DNA from: Prorocentrum cordatum
Lineage: Eukaryota > Sar > Dinophyceae > Prorocentrales > Prorocentraceae
Length of the DNA stretch: 64,000 nucleotides
Direction: 5' to 3'
NCBI GenBank assembly: GCA_963575745.1
Contig: CAUYUJ010003650.1
Coordinates: 1-64,000, forward strand
Part shown: in pieces, positions 1 through 9,619 of the stretch
Layout of the letters: the number at the start of each line of letters is the position of its first letter
How positions within the stretch are numbered: the stretch's first letter is position 1
The notes under the pieces: generated by a model
Told to the model about the DNA's origin: nothing
Databases searched by the model: none
Seen by the model: the letters and a program-made list of their open reading frames with translations, nothing else
Program-made: the position numbers and the translations under genes

Positions 1-238
1 CGTCGTCCTCCTCGTTGTCGTAGTGGCCGTCGTCGTCGTCGTCGACGACGACGACGGCCACTACAACAACGAGGTGGTCGTCGTCGTCGTTGTGATATTG
101 TCGTGGTGGTGGTCGTCGTCGTTGTCTTAGCCGCTGTCGTCGTCGCCGTGCTCGCCGTTGTCGCTGTCGTCGTCGTCCTCCTGGTCGCCGTCATTGCCAT
201 CGTCCTCGTCGTGGTCGTTGTCGTCGTAGTAGTCCCGC
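1..238. repeat. (GTC)n trinucleotide microsatellite
   Basis: Imperfect GTC/GTT/CTC triplets run from the window edge to about 238. Apparent Val-rich ORFs here are a product of the triplet period. No gene is supported. Confidence 0.95.
10..74. repeat. Near-perfect inverted repeat (fold-back)
   Basis: Arms 20-40 and 44-64 are perfect 21-bp reverse complements around a 3-nt spacer. With one mismatch the pairing extends outward to 10-74. It lies inside the GTC repeat but includes non-repeat bases (GTAGTGGCC against GGCCACTAC), so it is not explained by the triplet period alone. Confidence 0.85.
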
Positions 239-1673
239 CCGTCAGGGTCCGCCCGCCCGACCCGACCCGCCCGTTAGGGTTCGCGCGTGTTGAGTCGAGC
301 GCGCCCCACACTTTAGTGTCCCGCCCGCCCGACCCGACCGGCGTGATAGGGTCCGCCCGACCCGACCCGACCCGTCCCGCCCGTTAGGGTCCGCTTGCCC
401 GACCCGACCCGCCCGTTAGGGTTCACGCGTGTTCACTCGAGCGCGCCCCACACTTCAGTGTCCCGCCCGCCCGACCCGACCCATCCCGCCCGTCAGTGTC
501 CGCCCGACCCGATCCGACCTGCCCGTTAAAGTTCACGCGTGCTCGCTCCAGCGTGCCCCACACTTCAGTGCCCCGCTCGCCCGACCCGACCCGCCTGTTA
601 GGGTCCGCCCGACCCCACCCGACCCGTCCCGCCCGTTAGGGTCCGCTTGCCCGACCCGACCCGCCCGTTAGGGCCCAGGCGTGCCCACTCGAGCGCGCCC
701 CCACACTTTAGTGTCCCGCCCGCCCGACCCGACCCGCCCGTTAGGGTCCGCCCGACCCGACCCGACCCGTCCCGCCCGTTAGGGTCCGCTTGCCCGACCC
801 GACCCGCCCGTTAAAGTTCACGCGTGCTCGTGCCGGCGCGCCCAACACTTTAGTGTCCCGCCCGCCCGACCCGACCCGCCCGTTAGGGTCCGCCCGACCC
901 GACCCGACCCGTCCCGCACGTTAGGGTCCGCCCGCCCGACCGGACCCTGCCGTTGGGCCTACCGTGCTCAGTCGAGCGCGCCCCCACACTTTAATGTCCC
1001 CGCCCGACCGACCCGACCCGCCCGTTTAGGGTCCGCGCGGCCCGACCCGACCCGTCCCGCCCGTTAGGGTCCGCCCGCCCGACCCGACCCGCCCGTTAGG
1101 GTTCACGCGTGCTCGTTCCGGCGTGCCTCACACTTCAGTGTCCCACCCGCCCGACCCGACCCGCTTGTTAGGGTCCGCCCGCCAGACCAGACCCGCGTGT
1201 TAGGGCCTGCCTGACCAGACCCGCGTGTTAGGGTCCGCCCGACCCCACCCGACCCGTCTCGCCCGTTAGGGTCCGCGCTCCCGAGCGGACCCGCCCGTTA
1301 GGGTTCACGCGTGCCCACTCGACCGCGCCCCCATACTTTAGTGTTCCGCCTGCCAGACCCGACCCGCCCGTTAGGAACCGCCCGACCTGACCCGACCCAA
1401 CCCGCCTGTTAGGGACCGCCTGTCCCACCCGACCCGCCCGTTAGGGTTCGCGCGTGTTGCTCGGGCGTGACCCACACTTCAGTGCCCCCGCCCGCCCGAC
1501 ACGACCTGCCCGTTAGGGTCCACGCGGCCCGACCCGACCCGTCCCGCCCGGTAGGGTCCGCCCGCCCGACCGGACCCGCCCGTTAGGGTTCACGCGTGGG
1601 CCCACGCGTGCTCAGTCGAGCGCGCCCCCACATTTTAGTGTCCCACCCGCCCCGACCCGTCCGATAGGGTACC
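239..1673. repeat. GC-rich satellite with GTTAGGG boxes
   Basis: Tandem degenerate units of CCCGACCCGACCCGCCCG followed by TTAGGGT. They are punctuated by a higher-order marker, CACACTTTAGTGTCCCGCC, near 308, 449, 558, 702, 846, 984, 1127, 1331, 1467 and 1629, a spacing of roughly 110-205 bp. ORFs in it (103-387, 429-671, 1228-1428 reverse) are Pro/Arg low-complexity artefacts. Confidence 0.9.
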
Positions 1674-2222
1674 CGGATTTGTTTACGCCGGCGGCTCCCT
1701 CGGGTCCGCAGTCGTTCCTAAGGACAGGTTTTTATCTTGGCGCGTCCTAGGGCCGTCCCGGCCCCCCTGCGGCCGAGCCCGGCCCACAAAAACCTACCGT
1801 TTTGTGTTTCCCAGGCGTCGGAGGTCTCGGCGCGCCCCCTTCCGCCACAGTTTCCACTACCACCGCCAATGCCCCCACCAGCTGCGACCGCCACCACGAC
1901 CGCTGGCCGCTTCCGGGGGCGAAGAGAAATAGAGAAATTGCTCAGAGGGGACAGGAGACATACCCCATCACCGGTTCATCGCCGATTGGCGTCAGAGCGC
2001 CCCGCCCCTTCAGGAACGCGCGGCTTCCCTGTCTGGGGGCTTATCGCCAACCTGTCGGCGATGTGTCAACTATTCTGGAGCATCCGGCACCTCCCTGAGC
2101 CTCCCCCCGCGTCTCTTCGCCCCTTTCGCCTGGGCAAGCGGCGCTCCTGAAGGGTTCCCGGGGGTCACGACGGCGGCGGCGTCGGCCACGCCAGCGGCGA
2201 CGGCGCCTGTTCCCCTCCCCGC
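1674..2222. other. No gene recognised
   Basis: GC-rich sequence with overlapping short open frames in several phases. None has a recognisable domain, and I see no RNA gene. Confidence 0.5.
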
Positions 2223-2431
2223 CCCGGCGAAAGCCAACCCCGTCGAAAGCCAACCCCGGCGAAAGCCAACCCCGGCGAAAGCTTAGCCAACCCGGCGAAA
2301 GCCAACCCCGGCGAAAGCCAACCCCCGGCGAAAGCCAACCCCGGCGAAAGCCAACCCCGGTGAAAGCCAACGAAACGAAGCCCGGCGAAACGAAACCCGG
2401 CAAAGCGAAGCCCGGCGAAAGCCAACCCAGG
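2223..2431. repeat. 16-bp tandem repeat CGGCGAAAGCCAACCC
   Basis: About a dozen units of CGGCGAAAGCCAACCC, drifting at the 3' end into variants such as CGGCGAAACGAAACC. The reverse-strand ORFs at 2041-2694 and 2165-2425 are translations of this array. Confidence 0.95.
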
Positions 2432-2861
2432 CGAAAAGCATCCGTGCCTTCTTGAGGCGGCGCGGATGTTTTTCCTCCCCTTTCTCCTCCTTCCCCTCCC
2501 TCTTCTCCTCCGTTCTCTAGTTCTTTTTCTCTCCGCAGTGTTTCATCAAGGGGTTCCACGACGGCTGTGGGAGCACATAGCCAAATAGCATGGCCCAATG
2601 GCCACCGCAGGCTATGTCGATTCACCAACCCTGAGGACTCAGGGCGGAGGACTACAGGGGACCCGAGAACACTCCAGCTCGTGCCTCGCGGCACGGTGGC
2701 CGACGAGACGCTCTGCTCGAAAACCCCTCCCGACTTTTTCCTTTCTCGCAGGCCCAGCCCACTTGCGCTCCAAGGTCGGGGCGCGTGGCTCCGCCAGGAC
2801 TGTCTGGGGGGGGGGGCGGCGGGAGTTCAGGGTTATGGCGCGTGCTCTTGTGGTTCCTCCT
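2432..2861. other. No gene recognised; pyrimidine-rich stretch
   Basis: Contains a C/T-rich tract (about 2470-2535) and a G10 run near 2808-2817. Short overlapping ORFs only. Confidence 0.5.
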
Positions 2862-3050
2862 TCTCGTCTCCCTCCTCCTCCTCCTCCTCCTCCTCCTCCT
2901 CCTCCTCCTCCTCCTCCTCCTCCTCCCCCTCCTCCCCCTCCTCCGCCTCCTCCTCCTTTTCCTCCTCCGCCTCCTCCTCCTCCTCCTCCTCCTCCTCCCC
3001 CTCCTCATCCTCCACCTCCACCTCGTCCTCTCCTCCTCCTCTTCCTCCTC
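2862..3050. repeat. (CCT)n polypyrimidine microsatellite
   Basis: Almost pure CTC/CCT triplets with a few CCC, CCG and TTT interruptions. Depending on frame it gives poly-Ser, poly-Pro or poly-Leu forward and poly-Glu or poly-Arg reverse, so the six open frames across it are not genes. Confidence 0.97.
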
Positions 3051-3984
3051 CTCGCGCCCAAATCTGCGACTCCTTGTTTTATGAGTTCGAGGGACGCATT
3101 TACTACCGATCTTTCGACTTCCTGAGGTGTACCACGTCTTCTGTGGGTCCCCATGGCCACCGGGGGGATCAGACATTTTCGTGGGGCACCTTCTGACACT
3201 CTGATTTCTCCCTCGACGTGCCCACTGTGGAAAAGGGGCCTCGCTCTTGGCGCACCCTCGCTTTCTCTGCGGAAGGCTGGCGGACGCTGGCGGAATTACA
3301 ACGGCGGCGGATTTGCCAGCGGAAGTTGGCGGAAGGCCGCGGAGGTAAGCACGAGACGTGGACCTTGTTGTTTCCAGGGCTTCAGATTCAGCCACACGTG
3401 CTCCAAGCCTACAGTCGACCCGCATGGTAGGCATGGGCGACCTTCCCAAGGGTACCCTTGCATCCTTGCCTCATCGGTCCATCCGTGGCCACTTTCGTTG
3501 GCCGCGCCCCGCTCGAAAAGCTTCGAGATGGCCTTCCAAGGCCCTTGCATCCTTATCGCGCATCCTTATGATACGGGTCGGCTGTACGTCTTCCAACACC
3601 CATCCTGCCAGGGATGGTGCGTGCAAGGAAGGCGTGGGGCATCTTCTGATGTATGGCTGTGCTGTCCTGTCAGGAGTGGTGGCCTGGGGTTTCTTTGTGC
3701 AGTCGCGCCCCTACTGAGACTCGTTCTGGCTGCTGTGCTGGGAACTGCTGAAGAAAAGGATTGCTCGACTAGCGTCAAGTCGGGCCTGTCCCTCTACAGG
3801 AGAAATCTTCAAGGTCAGTCAAAATATAGCCAGGGGACGATGTTGTTTGTTTCTTGTTCTTCCCTACCTAGGCTCTGCCTAGAGGGTTCTTACTCTCTTC
3901 CTTAAAGGGGCCGGGCAGTGGAAATCGCCCCGGGCGGTTCCCCCGGTGTCCGCCCCGCGGTTCCCCCAGTTGCACCCCCTGGGC
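3051..3984. other. Unassigned stretch; one weak ORF
   Basis: A forward frame of 250 codons (3153-3905) starts in good context but contains no recognisable domain. Other frames across the same bases are open for comparable lengths. Locally repeated GGCGGA/GGCGGAA motifs occur near 3280-3345. I do not call a gene. Confidence 0.4.
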
Positions 3985-4255
3985 TCACCCAGCTTAGTTT
4001 AGCTAAGCTTAGCTTAGCTTTGCTTAGTTTTGCTTAGCGTTGCTTAGCTTAGCTTTGCCTAGCCTAGCTTAGCTTAGTTTAGCTTAGCTTAGTTTAGCTT
4101 AGTTAGCCTAGCTTATCTCATATCAGCTTAACTTATCTAGCTTAGCCGAGCTGAGTTTAGCTTGGATTGACTTGGCTTAGCTTAGCTTAGCCTAGCCTAG
4201 CCTAGCTTAGCTTAGCTTAGCATAGCTTAGCTTACCTTAGCTTAGCTTAGCGCAG
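3985..4255. repeat. (TTAGC)n pentanucleotide array
   Basis: Imperfect TTAGC pentamers with TTTGC, CTAGC and TTAGT variants. It grades into the following ATAGC array. Confidence 0.92.
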
Positions 4256-4762
4256 CGCAGCATGACGCAGCGCCGCATTAGCACAGCATAGCACAGCATA
4301 GCATAGCATAGCCAACCAAGCATAGCATAGCATAGCATAGCTCAGCATAGCAAAGCATAGTACAGCATAACGCAGCATGGCAAAGCATAGCATAGCACTG
4401 CTTAGCATAGCACAGCGCAGCATAGCATAGCATAGCACAGCACATCATATCATAGCATGGCGCAGCATATCATAGCATATCATAGCATAGCACAGCATAT
4501 CATAGCATAGCATAGCATAGCGCAGCATAGCATGTCATATCATAGCATAACATAGCGCAGCATGTCATATCATAGCATAGCATAGCGCAGCATATCATAG
4601 CATAGCGCAGCGCAGCATAGCATAGCATAGCATGGCATAGCATAACACAGCGCAGCCGAGCGTACCCTAGCATAGCATAGCATAGCATAGCGCAGCATAG
4701 CAAAGCATAGCATATGATAGCATCGCATAGCACAATTTAGCATAGCATAGCATATCACATAA
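4256..4762. repeat. (ATAGC)n pentanucleotide array
   Basis: AGCAT/AGCGC/ATCAT pentamers, apparently a derivative of the adjacent TTAGC array. Reverse ORFs of the MLCYA type (4247-4438, 4500-4733, 4570-4833) are artefacts of this 5-bp period. Confidence 0.95.
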
Positions 4763-4839
4763 ACAACAAAGGCAAAGGCAACAGGAAAGGCAATAACAAA
4801 ATCAAAGGCAATGCAAAGCAACAGCAACACCAATGCGAA

Positions 4840-5015
4840 CGTGTAGATGTAGATGTAGGTGTAGGTGTAGATGTGGATGTAGGTGTAGATGTATATGTAG
4901 GTGTAGGTGTAGATGTAGATGTAGATGTGAGTCTCGCTGTTGATGTTGATGTAGATGTAGATGCAGGTGTAGATGTAAATGTAGCTGTCGGTGTAGATGT
5001 AGATGTTGCTTTCCT
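4840..5015. repeat. (GTAGAT/GTAGGT)n hexanucleotide array
   Basis: Hexamers GTAGAT, GTAGGT and GTGGAT. Read in reverse they give Thr-Ser or His-Leu dipeptide ORFs, which are not genes. The flanks 4763-4839 and 5016-5150 hold nothing recognisable apart from short A/T palindromes near 5085-5115. Confidence 0.93.
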
Positions 5016-5150
5016 AAATGCTCCAACTCCTAGGTAGGGTCGCACTGGGATAATTTATGCACGGGCAATGTACAGATATACACATACATATACATGTTAT
5101 ATATAACGTGTATATTGGACATGTTTGGAGTGTTTTTGATTTTCATTTCA

Positions 5151-6966
5151 AATCCCCCTGTAGGAGGACATGGCCGACCTAAGACGGGCGTCGGCCCGAG
5201 CGGTAGGCTCACCTCCCGGCCAGCCGCCGACGCACCCCCCTGCCTCCTGGCGGCCTGTCGGGCAGTCTCGGGCCATCTTCGTAGGCATCTTGTCCGAGGC
5301 GGGAAGTTATCCATATCCACCGACTGGAGGGTCAGTTTTCGGAGCCTCGGCAGGCGGTGGATCTGGACATATTCAGGCCTCTGGGGGCCAAAATATATCC
5401 ATATGCTCCGCCCGCTGGGGCACCAGGACGTCGGTTCCCAGGCGGTGGATATGGATAAATCCCCGGCTCGCATCTTGGGCTGTCTAGGGCAGCCCTGGAA
5501 GCTCGAACAAGCGCGAACCACAACACGTGTGACACATTTTTCCTGTTTTTGCACTGGATGCCCTCCTGGGGGTCCCCTTGGGGTCCTCTTGGGCAGTCTC
5601 TTGGGCCTCTCTGGCCGTGCTGGGGTCCTCCTGGGGCGTTTCGGGGCCATCTTGGGCCGTCCTGGGCTGTCGTGGCCGGCTGCACTTGGCGGAGCAGATC
5701 TCGGCACGTCCCTGCGATGATTATATAGGCTTACGCCACATCCGCCGACCCCTTTTTTTCATCAGGGGTTATCGCCGGGTCTCGGGAGCTCTCTCGGAGG
5801 CTTTGCGGGGCGGCCTAGGGGCATCGTGGGTTGTCTGGATGCCATCTTGGGCGTCTTGGAACGGTATTTCGGCGAGTCGGGGTTCTCTTGGACTGTCTTG
5901 GGGGCTTTTTGGGAGGCCTCGAGGGTTGTCCTGGAGCTCCGGAGTGAGGCCAGGGAGGGCCGATCTCCCGTGGTGAGTTTGGCGGGGGACGGGGGGGATG
6001 CTACCCGGAGGCCGGGGGAGTGGAATTGTCGGTTCGGGGTGCCCATGGGGCGAATATAGGGGGGAAGACTCTCACGCGCCTAGAGACTCCACGGGGTCGG
6101 GGGAATTCTTCGATGCGCTAGTCCCAGAGCTGTCGACTTTGGACGGTCGAGCACCGCGACTGCCGCCCATTCCGCCATGCGTTGTGTTGGGCTTTGTTTG
6201 ACCAGGCGATGTGGTAAGAAGGAAGAGGAGGAGGATAAGAAGGAGGATGCGGTGGAGGAAGAGGAGAAGAAGGAGGTCAAGGAAAAGGAATTCTGCGAAT
6301 TTGGTGTTTCCTGAGAGGCGTACTGGGGGGCCTTTTGGGATGTCTTGACGGATTCTTGGTGCCTTCGGCCGCTCCCTTGGGCCCTCTTGGGGGCCTCCAG
6401 GGGCGGAAGGCTCGGATTATCGGTTCGGGCTCCCCTTCTTGGGCCCCTCTTGGGGCCGCCTGGGGGTTCTCTTGGGCTGTCTTGGGCGCCTCTTCGGCCG
6501 TCTTGGCGCCTTCGTTGGCCGTGTTGGGGCCCTCTTGGGAGCCTCTTGGGCCCTCTTGGAGCGGTCTTGGCGGCCTCGTGGGCCATTGTCAACGCCGCGT
6601 TGGCCGAAAAGGCGTATATGCCGAAAATGTACGTTTCCCTATAGGAATGGCACGATTTCGGCCTCTGGGGCCCCACTTCGGCAGCCGGTTGGAGGCCTCT
6701 TGGAGCGTCGTGGCGCCCTCTTAGGCCGCCTGGGGCCCACCTTGGGCGTCTTGAAGCGATCATTCCGCGACTTTGTGCTCTCTTGGGCCATCTTGGGGGT
6801 GGCGTCGGAGGCTCCCAACCGAGCCCGGGGAGCCCAGACCGCCTCGGATGAGTTCGGCGGAGGGTCGTCCACCACGAGGGGGGGGGGTCAAATTGCCGGT
6901 TTGGGGTCCCGGGGGGGGGGTTCTTGGGGGGGAACTGTCTCACACGCCTAGAGACCCGCAAGGGGT
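5151..6966. repeat. Degenerate GC-rich minisatellite (CTTGGGCCGT-like)
   Basis: A long run of degenerate units resembling CTTGGGCCGT and CTTGGGGGCC. Forward translation is Gly/Leu/Ser/Trp-rich and reverse translation is Pro/Arg/Lys-rich, in several frames at once. The overlapping ORFs (5094-5720 and 6439-6951 forward; 5030-5707 and 6080-6961 reverse) show no domain and shift register with the repeat. An A/G-rich tract lies at about 6205-6300. Confidence 0.7.
5307..5458. repeat. Separated perfect 16-bp inverted repeat
   Basis: TTATCCATATCCACCG at 5307-5322 is the exact reverse complement of the sequence at 5443-5458. Partial copies of the same words (GGTGGATCTGGACATAT, TATCCATATG) lie between the arms, so nested pairing is possible. 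Confidence 0.85.
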
Positions 6967-7066
6967 CGGCGGATGACGGGAAGCGCGTACGAGGAACGAG
7001 GAGCGTGGACCGTTTTTCTCAAAGAAATCTTTATATGGGGCTCCGGGCCGCACTTCGGACAGGCGT

Positions 7067-7848
7067 TGGCGGATGACGGGAAGCGTCTTCGAGGTACGAG
7101 AAGCAAGCGGGACGTTCTGGCTGAATCCTTGAGTAAATATATATATATATATATATCTTTATATCTATGGGTTGCGGGATCGCACGGGGGTTTTCGTTGG
7201 CGGATGACGGGAAGCGTCTTCGAGGTACGAGAAGCAAGCGGGACGTTCTGGCTGAATCCTTGAGTATATATATATATATATATATCTTTATATCTATGGG
7301 TTGCGGGATCGCACGGGGGTTTTCGTTGGCGGATGACGGGAAGCGTCTTCGAGGTACGAGAAGCAAGCGGGACGTTCTGGCTGAATCCTTGAGTAAATAT
7401 ATATATATATATATATATATCTTTATATCTATGGGTTGCGGGGGCGCACGCGCCGTTCGTTGGCGGATGACGGGAAGCGTCTTCGAGGTACGAGAAGCAA
7501 GCGGGACGTTCTGGCTGAATCCTTGTTTAAATATATATATATATATATATCTTTATATCTATGGGTTGCGGGCGCACGGCGCCGTTCGTTCGGATGACGG
7601 GAAGCGTCTTCGAGGTACGAGAAGCAAGCGGGACGTTCTGGCTGAATCCTTGAGTATATATATATATATATATATATATCTTTATATCTATGGGTTGCGG
7701 GATCGCACGGGGTTTTTCATTGGCGGATGACGGGAAGCGTCTTCGAGGTACGAGAAGCAAGCGGGACGTTCTGGCTGAATCCTTGAGTAAATATACATAT
7801 ATCTTTATATCTATGGGTTGCGGGATTGCACGGTATTTTTCGTTGGCG
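7067..7848. repeat. ~130-bp tandem satellite with (AT)n core
   Basis: Six units begin at GGCGGATGACGGGAAGCG or a close variant, near 7067, 7199, 7327, 7461, 7590 and 7722. Each holds GAGGTACGAGAAGCAAGCGG, an (AT)7-12 tract and TATGGGTTGCGGG. Unit length varies mainly with the AT tract. The last unit runs into the ~75-bp satellite. Confidence 0.95.
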
Positions 7849-8117
7849 GATTCCCCAAAATGGCCCTTTCGCTCGAGACATCCTCGAAAAATCGAGGTGT
7901 TGGAGCCTATCGTTTCAGACGTCTTATGTCAAAAATGACGGTTTCGCTCGAGACATCCTCAAAAAATCGGGATGTTGAAAAATACCAAAAAATTTTGATA
8001 TGATGAAAAATGAGCGTTTCGCTCGAGACATCCTCGAAAAAATGAGATGCCGACAGAGGTGTTTTACAACCTCTCATGGTAAAAATAACGTTTTCGCTCG
8101 GGACGTCCTCAGAAAAT
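7849..8117. repeat. ~75-bp satellite block, copy 1 (four units)
   Basis: Four units spaced 74-78 bp share TTTCGCTCGAGACATCCTC followed by an A-rich stretch. The same four-unit block recurs at 17100-17370, 45541-45815 and 48829-49098, and its last part at 34145-34310. Unit-specific differences are kept between blocks, so the whole block was copied as one piece. Confidence 0.95.
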
Positions 8118-8484
8118 GAGCAGGAGCACGGCAGGCGGAAAAAAAGGAGCACGGCAGACCACACAGGAGCACGGCAGACTCCACAGGAGCACGGCAGACC
8201 ACAAAGGGAACACGGCAGACCACACAGGAGCCCGGCAGACCCCACACGAATACGGCAGACCCCAAAGGAGCACGGCAGACCACACAGGAGCACGGAAGAC
8301 CACACAAGAGCACGGCAGACCCAACAGGAACACGGCAGACCCAAAACGAGCACGGCAGAGCCGACAGGAGCACGGCAAACCCCGCAAGAGCACGGCAGAC
8401 CGCACAGGAGCACGGCAGACCACACAGGATCACGGCAAACCCCACAGGAGCACGGCAGTCCACACAGGAGCACGGCAGTGGTGT
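8118..8484 (+). repeat. 20-bp tandem array (ACACAGGAGCACGGCAGACC)
   Basis: Consecutive 20-bp units with CCACA/CCCCA/CAACA variants. Neither strand contains a stop in any phase, so all six frames are open. Forward frames read EHGRPHRSTADHT-like and reverse frames read VLLCGLPCSCVV-like peptides. Confidence 0.97.
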
Positions 8485-8792
8485 TGCTGGTTTGGTCCCC
8501 TCGGGATACCGCATTGACGTGTTGCTGGTTTGCCCCCCCCAGGATACCTTCTTGACGTGTTGCTGGTTTGTCCCCTCAGCACCTTCTTGACGTGTTGCTG
8601 GTTTGCCCCCTCAGGATGACTTCTTGGCGAGTGGCTGGTTTTGCCTCAGGGTAACTTATTGAAGTGTTGGTGGTCGACCACCTCAGCACCTTCTTGGCGT
8701 GTTGCTCGTTTGCCCCCCTCAGGATAACCTTTGACGTGTTGCTGGTTTGCCCCGTCAGGATAACTTCTTCACGTGTTGCTGGTTTGCCCCCA
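8485..8792 (-). repeat. ~38-bp array (GTGTTGCTGGTTTGCCCCCT)
   Basis: About eight units of GTGTTGCTGGTTTGCC..CAGGATAACTTCTTGAC, 36-39 bp each. The reverse complement of this array, with the same flanking 20-bp units, lies in intron 1 of the Helitron gene (34425-35210). Confidence 0.93.
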
Positions 8793-9442
8793 CAGGAGCA
8801 CGGCAGACCACGGAGCACGGCAGACCCCACACGAGCACGGCAGACCAAAGAGACGACACAAGGAGCACAGCAGATCCCGCAGGAGCAGGGCAGACACCAC
8901 ACGGGCACGGCAGATCCCAAATGAGCACGGCAGACACAGAAGCACTGCAGACCACACCAGAGCACCGCAGACCTCACAGGAGCACGGCAGACCCCACAGG
9001 AGCACGGCAGACCCCACAGGAGCACGGCAAACCACAAAGGAGCACGGCAGACCACAGAAGCACGGCACACCACACAGGAGCACGGCAGACCACACAGGAG
9101 CACGGCAATCCCCACAGGAGCACGGCAGACCGCGCGCAGGTACAACATAACGCGCCTTTTGTTGTACCCCGAACGCCGCTGGCGTTTCCCCCACAGGAGC
9201 ACGGCAGACCCCACAAGCTCGCGGGAAACCCCAAATGAGCACGGCAGACCACAGGAGCACGGCAGACCACACAGGAGCACGGCAGACGCCACAGGAGCAC
9301 GGCAGACCGCGCAGGAGCACGGCAGACCACACATGAGCACGGCAGACCCCACAGGAGCACGGCAGACCCCATAGGAGCACGGCAGACCATAGAAGAGCAC
9401 GGCAGACCAACAGGAGCACGGCAGACCACACAACAGCACGGG
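8793..9442 (+). repeat. 20-bp tandem array upstream of LINE A
   Basis: 20-bp units in + orientation, broken by a double-hairpin module at 9139-9190. The last unit, CACACAACAGCACGG (9427-9441), carries the unusual AACAG variant and is repeated exactly after the 3' end of LINE A, so it is the upstream copy of its target-site duplication. Confidence 0.95.
9139..9190. repeat. Double-hairpin module, copy 1
   Basis: GGTACAACA pairs with TGTTGTACC around an A/T-to-GC loop, followed at once by AACGCC-GCT-GGCGTT. It is embedded in 20-bp units. Other copies lie at 16433-16483, 47033-47083 and 57440-57490. Confidence 0.85.
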
Positions 9443-9464
9443 TCCGTAGCCATTTTGGCTCAAG
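9443..9464 (+). other. Dinoflagellate spliced-leader sequence, copy 1
   Basis: All 22 nt match the dinoflagellate SL consensus (core CCGTAGCCATTTTGGCTC, ending CAAG). No GT splice donor follows, as it would in an SL RNA gene. Instead the element's leader follows directly, so this is a copied, already trans-spliced mRNA end. An ATG in strong context (GCCATGG) begins 3 nt later, at 9468. Confidence 0.95.
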
Positions 9465-9619
9465 GCCATGGCGCACCCGACGACCGCGAGTCCGTCGGGC
9501 GTTCTGGAGCGCGAGGGGCGCTTCGCCAAGAGCCAGAAGCTTCGCCAATTTTGTTTCTCCACGTTCCTGCAGGGCCGTGGGTCTCGGCCGAGCATCAGTC
9601 AGTCCCACGGTGTGCCGCC

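Noticed and set aside
239-1673. Telomeric repeat
   Set aside because: TTAGGG occurs once per complex unit rather than in tandem.
2598-3125. Poly-proline/poly-serine proteins
   Set aside because: Translation of a (CCT)n microsatellite; all frames are open.
3153-3905. 250-codon forward ORF
   Set aside because: No domain, no conserved copy in the window, and competing open frames. It cannot be supported as a gene, although it is the best candidate in that stretch.
5030-6961. Overlapping Pro/Arg-rich and Gly/Trp-rich ORFs
   Set aside because: They are readings of a degenerate GC minisatellite on both strands, with no stable frame.
8118-9442. CRISPR-like regular repeats
   Set aside because: Units are contiguous 20-bp tandem repeats without unique spacers, in a eukaryotic genome with no cas genes.
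9443-9464. SL RNA gene
   Set aside because: No GT donor or Sm-site-type downstream region follows the 22 nt; element leader follows directly. The same applies at 14179, 17777 and 25171.
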